Source: Clonostachys chloroleuca (lineage: Eukaryota; Ascomycota; Sordariomycetes; Hypocreales; Bionectriaceae). Taken from it: DNA of 64,000 nt. Made by a program: the position numbers and the translations under genes. The notes under the pieces were generated by a model that saw only the letters and a program-made list of their open reading frames with translations, was not told the DNA's origin and ran no database searches. The stretch spans positions 6,944,001 through 7,008,000 of the forward strand of contig JBANAY010000004.1 in assembly GCA_037952775.1 (NCBI GenBank), given 5' to 3'. This document shows, piece after piece, positions 45,362-56,482 of the stretch; position 1 is the first letter of the stretch; the number at the start of each line of letters is the position of its first letter.

Positions 45362-47095
45362 ATGGTTGGTGTCCCAGGCAAATCTACCGCTTGTCCGGAC
45401 TGTCGGAAACGCAGACGGCCTGTAAGTCAGCCATCGCATTTCTTTGCTTTGTAATATAGCGCACCTAATTTCCCCGCCTGTCTTCAACTTCATCGTGTCA
45501 CAATTGAGGCAAAAATTGACCATTTTCAGTGCGACCGTGAACGGCCAGCATGCGGCCAGTGTAGGAGGGCGGGCGTTGAATGTGGTGGGTATGGAAAACC
45601 CTGGATTTTCGTGAATAGCACCGTGGAGCAAGATGATGGAATCGTCCTAGAGTTGAGGACGAAATCATACTCTATGGAACTGGAGCCGGTGCCGAAACCG
45701 AAAAGCCGCCCGCTAGAGAGGAGATTTATCAATGCCATCAAGGCCCAGATAAATGGCCGGCCAGTTGTGCTTCCACAATCACTGAACCGGACTTCTTATG
45801 AGGAAATATTCGTTGAGTCCTTCTGGTCGACCTATCTTCCTTCGCCCGGCGCGCACTCGTCTAAGGAGGCAGTTCTCTACAACACAAGCGACTGGATACA
45901 TGTTGTTAGAGATTTGTACCGCGACAATGGGCCTTTGCGTATGATATTTCTTGCCAACTGTGTGGCGTTGAAAGGCTTCGAGGATAACAAGCAATGGCTT
46001 GTTGAGAAGAGCCATCAAATGCATGGGCGGGCGTTGAATGCTATCGCGCGGTCTCTCTGCCATCCCGATGCCTATAAGAGTGACGCGGTACTGGCGGCAG
46101 CTAGAATGCTCATATTGTTCGAGGTAAGCTACTTGTATCTTTGGCTAGAGGGCGCTTTGGAACTTAACTACGAAAACAGATCTGCTATGGTGAGAGCCTT
46201 GTGACTGCAACACCTCAGTCACGAAGATGGCACACCCACGGAGCGGGCCACATGGCCATTATGTACTCGAGGGGGCCACACTGCTACAAGCGCGGCTACG
46301 CCCATCAGCTATTTTGTGATGCTCGATTACACCAGGTAAGCTAATCACCTCCCGTTGAAGACTGTCGAAACCGGCCGGTGCACTAATTATATCATCCAGT
46401 CTGTCGTGGATGGGCTACTCAGGCGAAGATGTCTTTTATCCACGCCTGAATGGAAAGAAATCCCATTTTCGGAAATACCCAAGAAGCCCAAGGATGAACT
46501 CATAGATGTAGTATCTGAGGTTGGCGGGCTGTTTGAGGACGCAGATAGCGTCCGGCTGTTATCCGACCCCAAAGAGATCCACCGAATCCTGGAGGATGTT
46601 ACGACCAGGGCTTGGTCCCTGAATGATGATCTCGACAAGTGGGCAATAGGATCAGGTCGTCGGATTATGGAGTTCATGGACTCGCATCTCAGCACCGTTC
46701 CGGCCGAGCCGCCATCGAACGAAGAACTGATGCTTGGCGATCTCGCGATGAACTACCTTGCCTTTCGCGTCATTCTCCATGCCTTCCTAGAAACCACTGC
46801 CCAATACGTCCCGAATATGCCAAGATTAGATGATATTCAACCGATGGACTACTGTCGTCAAATTGGCCAGTATATCCCATTCTTCCAAGCTGCCAGAGCG
46901 ACGGTTTGGACAATCCATATGCTGGCTCTCCCGGTCGGCTCTGCGCTTACATACTTCGAAACACAAACAGGCAGAAAGGACGCAGTCGAAGTCAAGTTGC
47001 TCCTCACTCAAGCCATGAGTGGGAAGGCAAGTTCTGCTATCATCAGGTTTTTAAAGATGTTGCAGAAGTACGAAGGGGGCGCTCCTCGTATATAA
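45362..47095 (+). CDS. Zn2Cys6 transcription factor
   Basis: Exons 45362-45421, 45530-46123, 46180-46332 and about 46402-47095 join in phase to about 500 residues. The zinc cluster is C-x2-C-x6-C-x6-C-x2-C-x6-C (ACPDCRKRRRP joined to CDRERPACGQCRRAGVEC); the first intron lies inside it. The rest is the helical fungal-specific regulatory domain, with EEIFVESFWSTYLPSPG, PLRMIFLANCVALKGFED, LVEKSHQMHGRALNAIARSL, the GESLVTATP...WHTHGAGH region and LLRRRCLLSTPEWKEIPF. It should be a nuclear DNA-binding regulator. It is intact, unlike the one at the left edge. Its targets are unknown; the PAN-module gene downstream and the membrane-protein genes upstream are candidates only by proximity. The exact boundary of intron 3 (donor GTAAGC after CACCAG) is approximate by a base or two. 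Confidence 0.87.
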
Positions 47096-47108
47096 TGGCA
47101 GCAACCTC

Positions 47109-47163
47109 GATTCATTCCTCAGTTCACATTCCACATGATTCATTCCTCAGTTCACATTCCACA
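47109..47163. repeat. 28-bp tandem duplication
   Basis: GATTCATTCCTCAGTTCACA + TTCCACAT occurs at 47109-47136 and again, perfectly for 27 bases, at 47137-47163. It begins 13 bases after the stop codon of the regulator, in its 3' untranslated region. Confidence 0.9.
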
Positions 47164-48488
47164 ATTCTACTAGCTTTATCATTTTTAAGATAAATTTGAA
47201 TTTGCAGAGACGTATAGGGAAACGTTCATTATTTTCTTCCCGTCCAGCGTGATATTCATTGTATCTCCATCAATGATCCCGGTGGGTTGGTATCTCGAAG
47301 TAGTAACAAATTTTAGCATCCAACTCAGATTACGGGTATGTTCTTGGTGCTCCACAGCCTCTCTACTGATATATAACTGGGGAAATTGTATCTTCTGCTT
47401 GGTATTTTCCGGTCTTTCTTAGCCTCATCTTGTCTATTCTTGAAGAACTATGTCTGTGTACGTAGCACTAGTCGACAAGAATCCATTGTACATCGATTAT
47501 ACATCGCGATACTCTCACTCGTCTGAAGGCCAGGTCTTTCTCACCTACATATCCTAGAATCTATGAAAACCAAGCACCCCATTTATGTTCGATCTCGAGG
47601 CTGTAGCGCTTGTGGGTAAAAGAAGGCTGAGCATGTACGTGCAACTGCGGAGAAATGGCTCCGGCTCTTGACCTACCTACCCTAAAGCCTGGTCAAACTG
47701 CCAGCGTTAGGAACAACACGGCTGAGGTGACAAATCCGGAGGGAAAATGCAAAACACTCGAACGCTGCATCGAGAATATTATCAAGAAATAACGTGTCAA
47801 AAAAGCAATTACTGTTGGGGCGTCTCAGGCCCGGAAATTACTACTAAAACTTGCTTGCACCCATATGATCTCATGTTCAAAGTAGATCCAAAAAAGAAAG
47901 GAAAAGCACCAAGGCTTGGTATTCTACAATTACAAACAGCAGTCATCCTTTCCATCAGATAATAAATCTTAGAAATTTGGCGAACAGGAAGCCGAGGTTG
48001 CCACAATCCTTGTGCCGTGATCCCCAGCAATAATAATTCCCATGATGCCTCGTGATTGTTTGGCATTAGCTGAAGACCATGCACTAGCCCTGATCTGCTT
48101 AGCCACGGAACTATCTAATCACTATTAGATTTTATCCCTTCCCTCTCGATCTCATTATGGGCAAGGCCAAGGTACCCGATTGGCCCCCTGTTGGGTTGTC
48201 TCCCTTTTTTCTTCCGTGCCAAGAATAGACGATGGGCTAGAAGAGCGTGAAGTGGCGGCGGCATGGCGGCGACTGGTAGATGAGTCTAGAAGAGATCCAG
48301 CGAGGTCACGCTGGATTCCAATAGTCTGGGGTTCGATGCGGACCATTGTCCATGGGTGGCCGAATCCATCGGCACCTCAAAGGGGTGATGTTCCTCTCAG
48401 AGTCTGTGACCAACTCAAACCTCCTTCGTTTAGTACCATATCCGTGCTTCGGCGCAATTGCATTCGTTCAAACCCCATTTCGTGGACA
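47164..48488. other. Intergenic region upstream of the PAN-module gene
   Basis: No gene is supported. The open frame of the downstream protein extends upstream to 48180, but that part has no signal-like start and no domain character, so I treat it as leader. Confidence 0.5.
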
Positions 48489-51400
48489 ATGCGTTCTCTT
48501 GTTGGCCTGAAGGCCTTGGTATTGGCCCTGGCTGGGTTACAGGATGTCGCATTGGCCAAGAAAACTTGCAAACCACGCTCCTCTGGCCAAGGTACCTCTC
48601 TGACGACCGCACAAACGGCAACCATCACCCCGAGCGCGGGAGGACTTGCTCCTCGGGGCGTACCCAACATTGTGGTCAATGGAAACTTTGTAGGCTATGA
48701 TCCCAGTGTCGCGGGTGGAATCTATGGGTTTGAAACAGACGGCGACGCTCGCCAGGTCACTGGCCTCGGATACACTGGCGACAATAGCCAGGAAACAGCC
48801 TGTGCGTACTTTACGGTGCCTGATTCCCGGAACACTAACACCGGTGTTTCCAAACGTGATGGCGTTGAAAGCCCGCAAGTCGCCAGCATCCGCCAATGGC
48901 TGAAGTCGACGGATCGAGAGAGCGTCTACACGATGCGTGTCTGGTACTATGTCGACTACAACAAGTTGGCCGACACTTGCAAATTAGTTGCCATCTACGA
49001 CAATAATGTCTTCGTCGAGTCGCCTTACTTCCCAGTCGTAGCCAAGGATTCGGGGTCGTTCAGCTGGTCGCCTCTCATCCAACAGAGCCCCGTCCTTTCT
49101 GACAGCGGCTACCTCAAATTTGAAGTCCAGTGTACCGGAGGCGGTGCTGCCGACGTTCGGTTCGACCAGGTCTTCTTTACTAACGAGGTCAGCCTGAGGG
49201 ATCTCGACGATATCACAGTCATTTACTCCTCGTTTGCTGACACCCCAACGGTACCACCGACTATCAGCTCTACCGCCACCTCTCCTGCTTCGGCAACTGC
49301 GGTTTTGAGCACCGGCTCATCTGCTGCTGCTGCATCTTCTACCGTTCCTGGCTCTACAGCCTCTTCCGGGACTATTGCTTCCTCGGCCACAGGTTCAGGA
49401 ACCCAGATTGCCAGCTCCACCTCCTCCTTGCCCCCCTCTACTTCATCCAGTGTTGTGGGAGACAATACTTGTATAGTCTTGGGTCAAGCCAGTGTTGCTG
49501 GCAGAGGCTGTGCTAAGCGGCCGTATTCTGGATCCTCTGGATACAAAACCTTCCCGAATCCCGATATCACTAAGGATCAGTGTGCCGCTCTTTGCTTGAG
49601 CGACGCTCGATGTCAATCGTTTCAATGGAGCACTCAAGGCTCGGGATGCCAGAACTATTGCTCTTTGCTGGAAACCTCTCTTTCTGCTGGCTCTGCCGAC
49701 AACGGGGGGAATGGCTCCCCTTGGGCCTATGACCGATCTTGCATTACCCAGTCGACATGTCCGCAAGCCCCTGCCGATACCGTCTGTGTTAATGGTCAGG
49801 GGAATACACCAGGTGCCGGTTGCACACAATTCCAGGGAGTTGCCAAGGCTTGTGCGACGCCATTCATGACTGCAAGCATGAGTCTAGTTTGTGGTGTTGG
49901 CAATGGGTGCCGAGACCTCTGTGCCCAGACACCTTCCTGCAAGTCTTACTCTTACTCTTATGATGGTACGAACAACTGCAAGTTGTACTCGGCATCAGCT
50001 GCCACTGTTGGGACTGCTCAAGGTAGTGGTAGCATTTTGTTCGCGGACGCGAGCTGCTCTGCGTGTGGAACAGGCATGTCGCAGTTCAAGTATCTGCCAA
50101 AGCTATCAGACCCCTCGGACATGCCCATCCTGAACTGCCCAGATCCTTCTGCCACTCCAGCTTCGTCCTTGGCGCCGACTACTACAACGCAGTACTCTCC
50201 GTCAACCGCATCAAGCTGCCCCCAGTATATTGCAGCTCCAGGAATGTGCTACGGCGCAACACCTACAGCCGTTGGCTCCGTGTGCAACAAGCGTGGGACC
50301 AATTCAAATACGTATACCAAGTCGCTCGACGAGGTCCCCAACCAGAGCATGTCTGAGTACTGTGCCCTGGCATGTGACAGTGATCCTGAGTGCAAGTCTT
50401 ACGCATGGGATTACAACCTCTCCCCGTTCAGCTGCCAGTTTTCTAAGAAGACGGTCACCGACAACATCGCTGCTGACCTTTTCATTCCCAGTGAAATGGT
50501 CAACCAGCGCTGGTACGATATAGGTTGCATGAGATGCGTTCACTGCGGCACTACCCCTCAATCATCGGCATTGGCATCGTCATCTTCGGCATCTTCAACG
50601 ATTCCATCGGCATCAACTACCACAGCCGCGGCATCGACACCCCAGAACACATGTCCTGGCGGTCTTGCCTGCACAGCCAAGACATTCGCCCCGGCTGGTG
50701 TTTACTGCAAGCAGCAAGGCCAGTTCAGTGGTCTTATCAGTGCCTCAGTTCCGGATGCAGTCGAGTTCCCCCAGAAGGCGACCTCTGCAGAGGAGTGTGC
50801 CTCTATTTGTTCTCAGACCACTAACTGTCTTGCGTCTTCCTTCTCAGTTGTGCAGGGATGCGGCCTTATCACTCAGGCTCTTGCACAGGCTAGTTTTGTG
50901 CCTGGAAGCTCATCTGACTCTTGGGGTACTGTTTGGAGCGATAATGCTTGCTTTGACTGTGCAGCATGTGGTACTGCAGCATCATCCACAGTGGCCACCC
51001 CAATAAGCACAACATCGTCAACCATACCCGCGGCTACATCTACTGGAAGCTCCACAGCGTCCCCGACGGACTGCTTCGGTCTGAGCTGCCGGATCACTTC
51101 GCCTATTGCTTCTGGAGTGTACTGTAGACAGCCTGGTGACTTCCAGGAAGATATTGGTGTATGGAATCCTGACCCAGTGAAGTTTCCTCTCAAGCCCATT
51201 ACGGTAGAGCAGTGTGCGGCCATTTGCCTGCAGGATTCGAGATGCAAAGCTTCTTCAATGACCTCTAGAGGCTTGTGTCAACTCTTTGACCGCACCCTCA
51301 GCGCAGCCCATTTCACACCCAGCACCGTGAAGAGCAAGGATGTCTGGAGCGATAATGCATGTTTTGAGTGCTCATCATGCAGTAGCACGTCTACATCTAT

Positions 51401-52301
51401 AGCGCTTGTTTCGAGCACAGTACTACCATCAACCACGACAACTCCAACACCATCAAGCACCACAGATGGATGCCCGACGTGGCTCCCTGGTCCGGGCGGA
51501 TGTGTTCATTCGACCCCGTTCCCGTCAGGTTATGTGTGCGACGTCAAGGGCACCATTCCTTCAAGCAGTGTTTACACCTACTCTTTGGCGGTACAACCTC
51601 TCCAGCGGGGGTTCGGCGACTGTGCCTGGATCTGTTTTAATGACCCCAGTTGCAAAACCTACGGATGGGTATCAGGCTCGTCATCAGGCTGCAAGTTCTC
51701 AACGATGGCCTTAGATGGGCTCCTCACCACGGACTCAACATCCGATACGAGGTGGTTCAACATGAACTGCCCCCAGTGTTATTCTTGCCCGAACAAGCCT
51801 CCCCTCTCGACAAAGACACCGGTGTCCACCTCGCCGCTCTCTATGTCCACTCCTACCACATTCGGTACAATAACAACACCAGATTCGTCAAGCACTGATT
51901 TTATTTCATCTTCCAGCGGCGAACCACTCATTACGCCTTACCCACCGATGACCGCAACGACCACTGCCGCGACAACAACCACAACGGCTCCGATTGCAGC
52001 ACAAACTTGCTTAGTGCCAGCTGCTGTGCTGCCCGACGACGCAACTTGTGGCATTCCTGGCAACGGTGGCCAGCAACTCATGACTTATAGGCTGGACAAC
52101 TATGTCATTAAACCAGTAGGAAGCCTCGCTGCCTGCGCCAAAGATTGTCTAGCCAGGGCAGACTGTTTGGGATTCTCTTACACAAAGGACGATACTTCCT
52201 GCCGACCTTATAGGCGCGGGACATCCGATCTCGGGATCACATATGTCTCATCCAACTCCATTCGGTACTATGACAGAGCTTGCTTCACCTGTCCATCTTG
52301 A
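48489..52301 (+). CDS. Large secreted protein with seven cysteine-rich PAN/apple-like modules
   Basis: A single exon of 1270 residues. I chose ATG 48489 because it begins a signal peptide (MRSLVGLKALVLALAGLQDVALA), whereas the open frame runs further upstream to 48180. Residues about 60-270 form a beta-rich, carbohydrate-binding-like domain (IVVNGNFVGYDPSVAGG...YLKFEVQCTGGGAADVRFDQ). After a Ser/Thr-rich linker come seven Cys-rich modules starting near residues 328, 430, 577, 722, 861, 995 and 1174, separated by Thr/Ser/Pro linkers. Typical words are DQCAALCLSDARCQSFQW, EYCALACDSDPECKSYAWD, EECASICSQTTNCLASSF and AACAKDCLARADCLGFSY, the PAN/apple pattern of sugar- or protein-binding modules. 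Modules 4 and 5 resemble each other, as do 3 and 6. A wall or extracellular adhesin-like role is likely; there is no GPI signal. Confidence 0.82.
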   Translation: MRSLVGLKALVLALAGLQDVALAKKTCKPRSSGQGTSLTTAQTATITPSAGGLAPRGVPNIVVNGNFVGYDPSVAGGIYGFETDGDARQVTGLGYTGDNSQETACAYFTVPDSRNTNTGVSKRDGVESPQVASIRQWLKSTDRESVYTMRVWYYVDYNKLADTCKLVAIYDNNVFVESPYFPVVAKDSGSFSWSPLIQQSPVLSDSGYLKFEVQCTGGGAADVRFDQVFFTNEVSLRDLDDITVIYSSFADTPTVPPTISSTATSPASATAVLSTGSSAAAASSTVPGSTASSGTIASSATGSGTQIASSTSSLPPSTSSSVVGDNTCIVLGQASVAGRGCAKRPYSGSSGYKTFPNPDITKDQCAALCLSDARCQSFQWSTQGSGCQNYCSLLETSLSAGSADNGGNGSPWAYDRSCITQSTCPQAPADTVCVNGQGNTPGAGCTQFQGVAKACATPFMTASMSLVCGVGNGCRDLCAQTPSCKSYSYSYDGTNNCKLYSASAATVGTAQGSGSILFADASCSACGTGMSQFKYLPKLSDPSDMPILNCPDPSATPASSLAPTTTTQYSPSTASSCPQYIAAPGMCYGATPTAVGSVCNKRGTNSNTYTKSLDEVPNQSMSEYCALACDSDPECKSYAWDYNLSPFSCQFSKKTVTDNIAADLFIPSEMVNQRWYDIGCMRCVHCGTTPQSSALASSSSASSTIPSASTTTAAASTPQNTCPGGLACTAKTFAPAGVYCKQQGQFSGLISASVPDAVEFPQKATSAEECASICSQTTNCLASSFSVVQGCGLITQALAQASFVPGSSSDSWGTVWSDNACFDCAACGTAASSTVATPISTTSSTIPAATSTGSSTASPTDCFGLSCRITSPIASGVYCRQPGDFQEDIGVWNPDPVKFPLKPITVEQCAAICLQDSRCKASSMTSRGLCQLFDRTLSAAHFTPSTVKSKDVWSDNACFECSSCSSTSTSIALVSSTVLPSTTTTPTPSSTTDGCPTWLPGPGGCVHSTPFPSGYVCDVKGTIPSSSVYTYSLAVQPLQRGFGDCAWICFNDPSCKTYGWVSGSSSGCKFSTMALDGLLTTDSTSDTRWFNMNCPQCYSCPNKPPLSTKTPVSTSPLSMSTPTTFGTITTPDSSSTDFISSSSGEPLITPYPPMTATTTAATTTTTAPIAAQTCLVPAAVLPDDATCGIPGNGGQQLMTYRLDNYVIKPVGSLAACAKDCLARADCLGFSYTKDDTSCRPYRRGTSDLGITYVSSNSIRYYDRACFTCPS

Positions 52302-52478
52302 TTAAGATAGTGAGCTATGTTTTAAAGCGGTTGAACTAGCTACTATGAAATACTTGAAGTAATTCCTAATCAAATACACCACGAGAAGAAAGAAGTTGCA
52401 TCCAGATCTACGTGAAGTTGACTGACTGCAGCACCTTTAATACTGATAACAAATACCGTGAATTTTATTGGTCTCCAG
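52302..52478. other. Short convergent spacer
   Basis: Only 177 bases separate the 3' ends of the PAN-module gene and the single-pass membrane protein gene when the extra last exon of the latter is included. Confidence 0.5.
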
Positions 52479-54390
52479 TTACCCCTTGTTTTTCACCTGT
52501 ATATCCTCTGATTCCACTTGCGGCTGTGGGCTGTAAACGAAACTCCTGCGCTTTCTTATAAATATCCTATATTAAGTTAGTAACTCCGAGGCTCTTCAAC
52601 AGCAGGACTCACGGGCGCCACAAAGACACCTAATGGACTTGACTCACATGATACCGCCAATTATAGCTATCAAAATAGGAACTCCTAAACCGACACTCAA
52701 TCCAATTATGAGTTTGTTGCTTACCCCACCCGAACTCTTGTCGAAGAAACCACTATCGTCATTTTGGTCTTGTTGGCCCCCGGTAGTAGTTGGTGTAGGT
52801 GAGCTAGAGGCGGAGCTGTTGATGTCTACGGCGTTATCACCAAAGCCCCTAGTACTTGCTACCGTTGTGACAATCGTCTCGGGCCAGGTGACAGAGGCTC
52901 CCGCTGGCGCGGTAGTGATCAATGTTTCCATTGATTGGTATTCTTTTACTATCTGTGCCGAAGCTGGACAGTCAATGACGCCAGATTCGGCGCAGCCTTT
53001 GGCTGTATATGATCTTTTCCGACTTAGAGTGACCATTTCTATTCCGCTCTCGGATTCGGCTCTCTGAAACTGAGCTTTGGCAGTTGCTTGAGCATGTTGA
53101 CTTAGACAGGTCTTGGCAAACGTGGTTGGGAATATCGGAATTTCTGTCTGAGGCCTTGGTCCCCAGGTTTGCTCTCCGATGCCGACATAAGCGCCAGCTG
53201 CTGCGCCAACGGCGAATTGAAAGGATTCTTCGATCTGCAGTGGGCAATCTTCTTCGCCAAACGCTGTGATATTGCTCTTCAGATCAGCAACGTTGACATA
53301 CAACTTGGTCTCTAGCCCGGCAGATGCCTTCCAATCCTCGGAATTAAAGGGCCCGAGCTGGATCTCTGGCCCAGGAAGTAGATCTGCCTCAAAGGCAAAA
53401 CCTGCACGGACAGATAATCTGAGGATCGCATGGATGACGGTGCCTGATGTCTCGATCTGCACAGGGAGGGATTCGAATTTCGCGCCATCCCTGAGGCACC
53501 GTTAGCCAGTCTGATTCTTCGTCGACACATAGGGGGAGAGTCTGCCTACAATTCCACGGCCGAGGCCTCCTTGGAGAACATGGCCATCCTCAGGAGAAGT
53601 CCTTCGTCCAGCTTGATGTGAAAGCCATGCTCAATTGTAATTTGACTTTCAAGACTGAGAATCAAATCGACCGAGAAGATGAGACCAAGAAATAAATCAT
53701 CACCCAGCTCTACTCCCAATGGCTTGGTGAAGAGTAGAAGAGTATATGTCAATCCAGCCCCAAACGTAGTGCTTAGCTCAACATAAAGTTCGGCGTCATC
53801 GAGTGTGAACTCCAGAATGCAATCGGGGAAATCGGGTATCTCCACTTCAAAATTAATATTTGCCGGTGGTGGAATGACAAGGGATGCTTCCGAGATGTCG
53901 AGATCTATGTCTTCGACCCATTTTGTCAAGTTCCTCATAGTTCCTGAAACACTGCTCTCCAGAGTATTATATGCCTGACTGGCGTTGAAGTCATCTTTTA
54001 CGGTAATCTTGGCGCCGGCATTGCCTTTGAAGTAGCAGAACTTGCAAATGACTTCAATGCTCGCTTCCGCAGTAACGTTCCCGGGCGTTTCAGTCCCCCC
54101 TTTGCTGCACAACACCATTTCAGGTAAGCTATTATCTATGGAGGAATCAATTTGATTCAGAGATGCACTAACAATTTGAATACCGTCGCATTTCTGAAGC
54201 TCTTGTCAATAGAAGTGCTGTTACTATATTCTTTGTCATCCCTTGCGGCATTTTCAAGGCGCTTTGCAAGCCTGGATAGAATGGATGGTGAAGATGCGTC
54301 CATTTGAACAGGGACCGTCGCACTGCCGGCATTGGCCGTCAACATGAGCAGTGTCAGTAACAATGCGAGAATAAGTAGCCTGGAAAGCAT
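52479..54390 (-). CDS. Secreted, single-pass membrane protein of unknown function, four exons
   Basis: Exons 54390-54173, 54128-53550, 53490-52648 and 52566-52479 join in phase to about 575 residues. A signal peptide (MLSRLLILALLLTLLMLTANA) precedes an ectodomain with several Cys and Asn-glycosylation sites and many alternating hydrophobic residues (FEVEIPDFPDCILEFTLDD, GAGLTYTLLLFTKPLG, PVQIETSGTVIHAILRLSVR). Near the end come a Ser/Thr linker and a membrane helix, KLIIGLSVGLGVPILIAIIG. The frame would stop right after GGIM, but a GTGAGT donor and an ACTAAC branch point lead to a last exon reading IFIRKRRSFVYSPQPQVESE, a basic cytosolic stop-transfer and tail, so the longer model is better. 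I do not recognise a family. It converges on the PAN-module gene; both are surface proteins. Confidence 0.72.
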
Positions 54391-55148
54391 TGTATCGTCT
54401 ATGATAAACTAATGTTGATAAAGAAATTTTCTGGCCACTGGATGAGATTGTTCCCGACGCGGGCTGGAAGATTTTAAAACACATCCGCCTCATCACAGCC
54501 CCCCTTTGTTGCTTCCTTTTTGGTCGTTATGCTGTTGGTCGCGTTGTTTGATCATGAAGGATTCGATGTTACAGTGACCCCCAATTGCGACATGGAATAC
54601 CGGAACCGGTTCCCCAAATAGAACAATCCATGTCACATGCGTCAATATTTCACAATCGCTTTAAAGAAATGTGTTGGCTGTGTCAATCTGAGGGGGGATG
54701 CGGGAGATTGCTGCAGTTCCTGTAGCCTGTTTTCCTTCTTTCCTGATTATAATCTGAACGTGTCTGACTTTTCACTCGAAGCTACTCTTTACAGCTTATC
54801 TTCGGGGTGCTATGACTACTTTTTTAGGTTTGGCTTGATTTCTTCCTATGTTTGAAGGGGGCAATTCGTGTAGCGCGGGCCCCTGCCTGCATGGTCTGTT
54901 GGTTCTGTTGGTTGTTTAGGTCCATGCAGCATGTCAGCTCGATGGAACTACTCAGCGACTGGGTGTCAGATGACTGGTTGTAAAAGCTTGGCAACTTACT
55001 CTGCTTTTTAGCTGCTCCTCTGCATAACATAGCCTACCTTATCTTAGGCAACCAAGATTTCCCTGTTTCTTATTAGTCAACATTGGGGACCTCAAACACA
55101 ATAGGTCTATTCCACCTTATCCATTGCAGATTGTCGCATTAGATGAGT

Positions 55149-55260
55149 TCATGTCTGATTTCAGGTCATGAAAAAACATCTCAAACATATTTACGCCAAT
55201 GGGATCATGTCTGATTTCAGGTCATGAAAAAAAATCCCAAACGTATTTACGCCAATGGGA
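55149..55260. repeat. 56-bp tandem duplication
   Basis: Two adjacent 56-bp units, 55149-55204 and 55205-55260, begin TCATGTCTGATTTCAGGTCA and end TTTACGCCAATGGGA. They differ at three positions, two of which are transitions (C/T and G/A). Confidence 0.9.
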
Positions 55261-56101
55261 AATATTGGTGGACTGAAATTTGGGAAAACTCACTCAAATA
55301 TACCGAGCTTGAAGTAGTGAAAGCCCAAGCGCAGTAATCCCAAACATTGGGTATCTGCCTCTCTCAAAATTTCAGTCGATCGCCCGCCAATTCATTCTCC
55401 AAGCCTTATCCATGTGTTGAGCACTTCATCCTCTATGGTTATAACTTGAATGTAGATAACTATTAACATTGGGAAGAGCGATCTCCTTACGTTTGATCAT
55501 GCGGCGGCACTGGCTTATGGCACCTACTGCCTGGCTTGATTTGTCAGCTTTGAGTGAGCTTTTTGGTGTTTGCTCAAAAACTTGTATGTGCATTGGGCCT
55601 AGAAATCAATCCCAGTGGCTTGTTGTAGAGGCATCCCATCTGTGGGTTGAGTATAACCTTCTTTTCCATTGCTGCACATCTCACCTAGGACGACTGCATT
55701 GCTTTCATTATTTTCAAGCAAGTCGTAGGTATCACACCTGGATAGCCATCGTGAACTCAGAAGACAGCTTTTGATCAGTTGCAAAGTGAAGAAATAGACT
55801 AAATGAGTAAATGGTAAAATAATAAATCGTGATGAATCAAATCCGAGACTCCGTCCTTCATTCACGAAAGTGCAAATACAACCTCCGAGGTTCGGGTCGT
55901 TGTTTTCATGTCGGATGATTTAGCTCTTCAGTTGGGGACGCCAGATTTGTTTCGCAGCCAATCAATAGTCAGAATTATCGTTACATCCGTGGATTGAGAG
56001 TGATGCAGACGGCCGAATTAATGACTCGCGCCACTAATATACCGAAATGTAGAATTGTTAACGTCCGACCCGAGCCACACTCGGAGGAAATAGCGCGATC
56101 C

Positions 56102-56482
56102 CTACATCGGGTCGGATACCCCAACATCAGCATCCGTCGGATGCTTTAACCTTAACGTAGACAAGGCATTATTTTCATCAGTCCAATGGCTCAGCTTGGC
56201 ATATGCAGGTAATGAATCATCTCCATGTGCAAACTTTATTATTGTTTTGCGTGCTCTGGTACCACCGTAAGGATCCGTTGCATGACGCTCTGCTTCCATC
56301 AAATTGCTCAAATAGAATTTCATTAATGTAGACGTTAAAAACAGACGCGATTTAATGGAATTTCGAAACACCGCCGAGTTGCGACTTTCTTTAAGAAAGT
56401 TGGGAGCAAGCCCAGAGATTGTGGCAAACCAGGATCTGATACCATCTTTGCATGCTAACGACGAAAGGGAAATTGCAATCAA
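56102..56482 (-). other. Candidate hypothetical frame, unrecognised
   Basis: A 126-residue minus-strand frame with mixed, protein-like composition (ISLSSLACKDGIRSWF, LYLSNLMEAERH-like stretch, KFAHGDDSLPAYAKLSHWTD) and an ATG at 56482. No domain or reliable splice partner was found. It could be the 3' exon of a lost gene or a chance frame. Confidence 0.25.

Noticed and set aside
48180..48488. Open frame upstream of the PAN-module protein start
   Set aside because: It lacks domain features, and a clean signal peptide begins at 48489.
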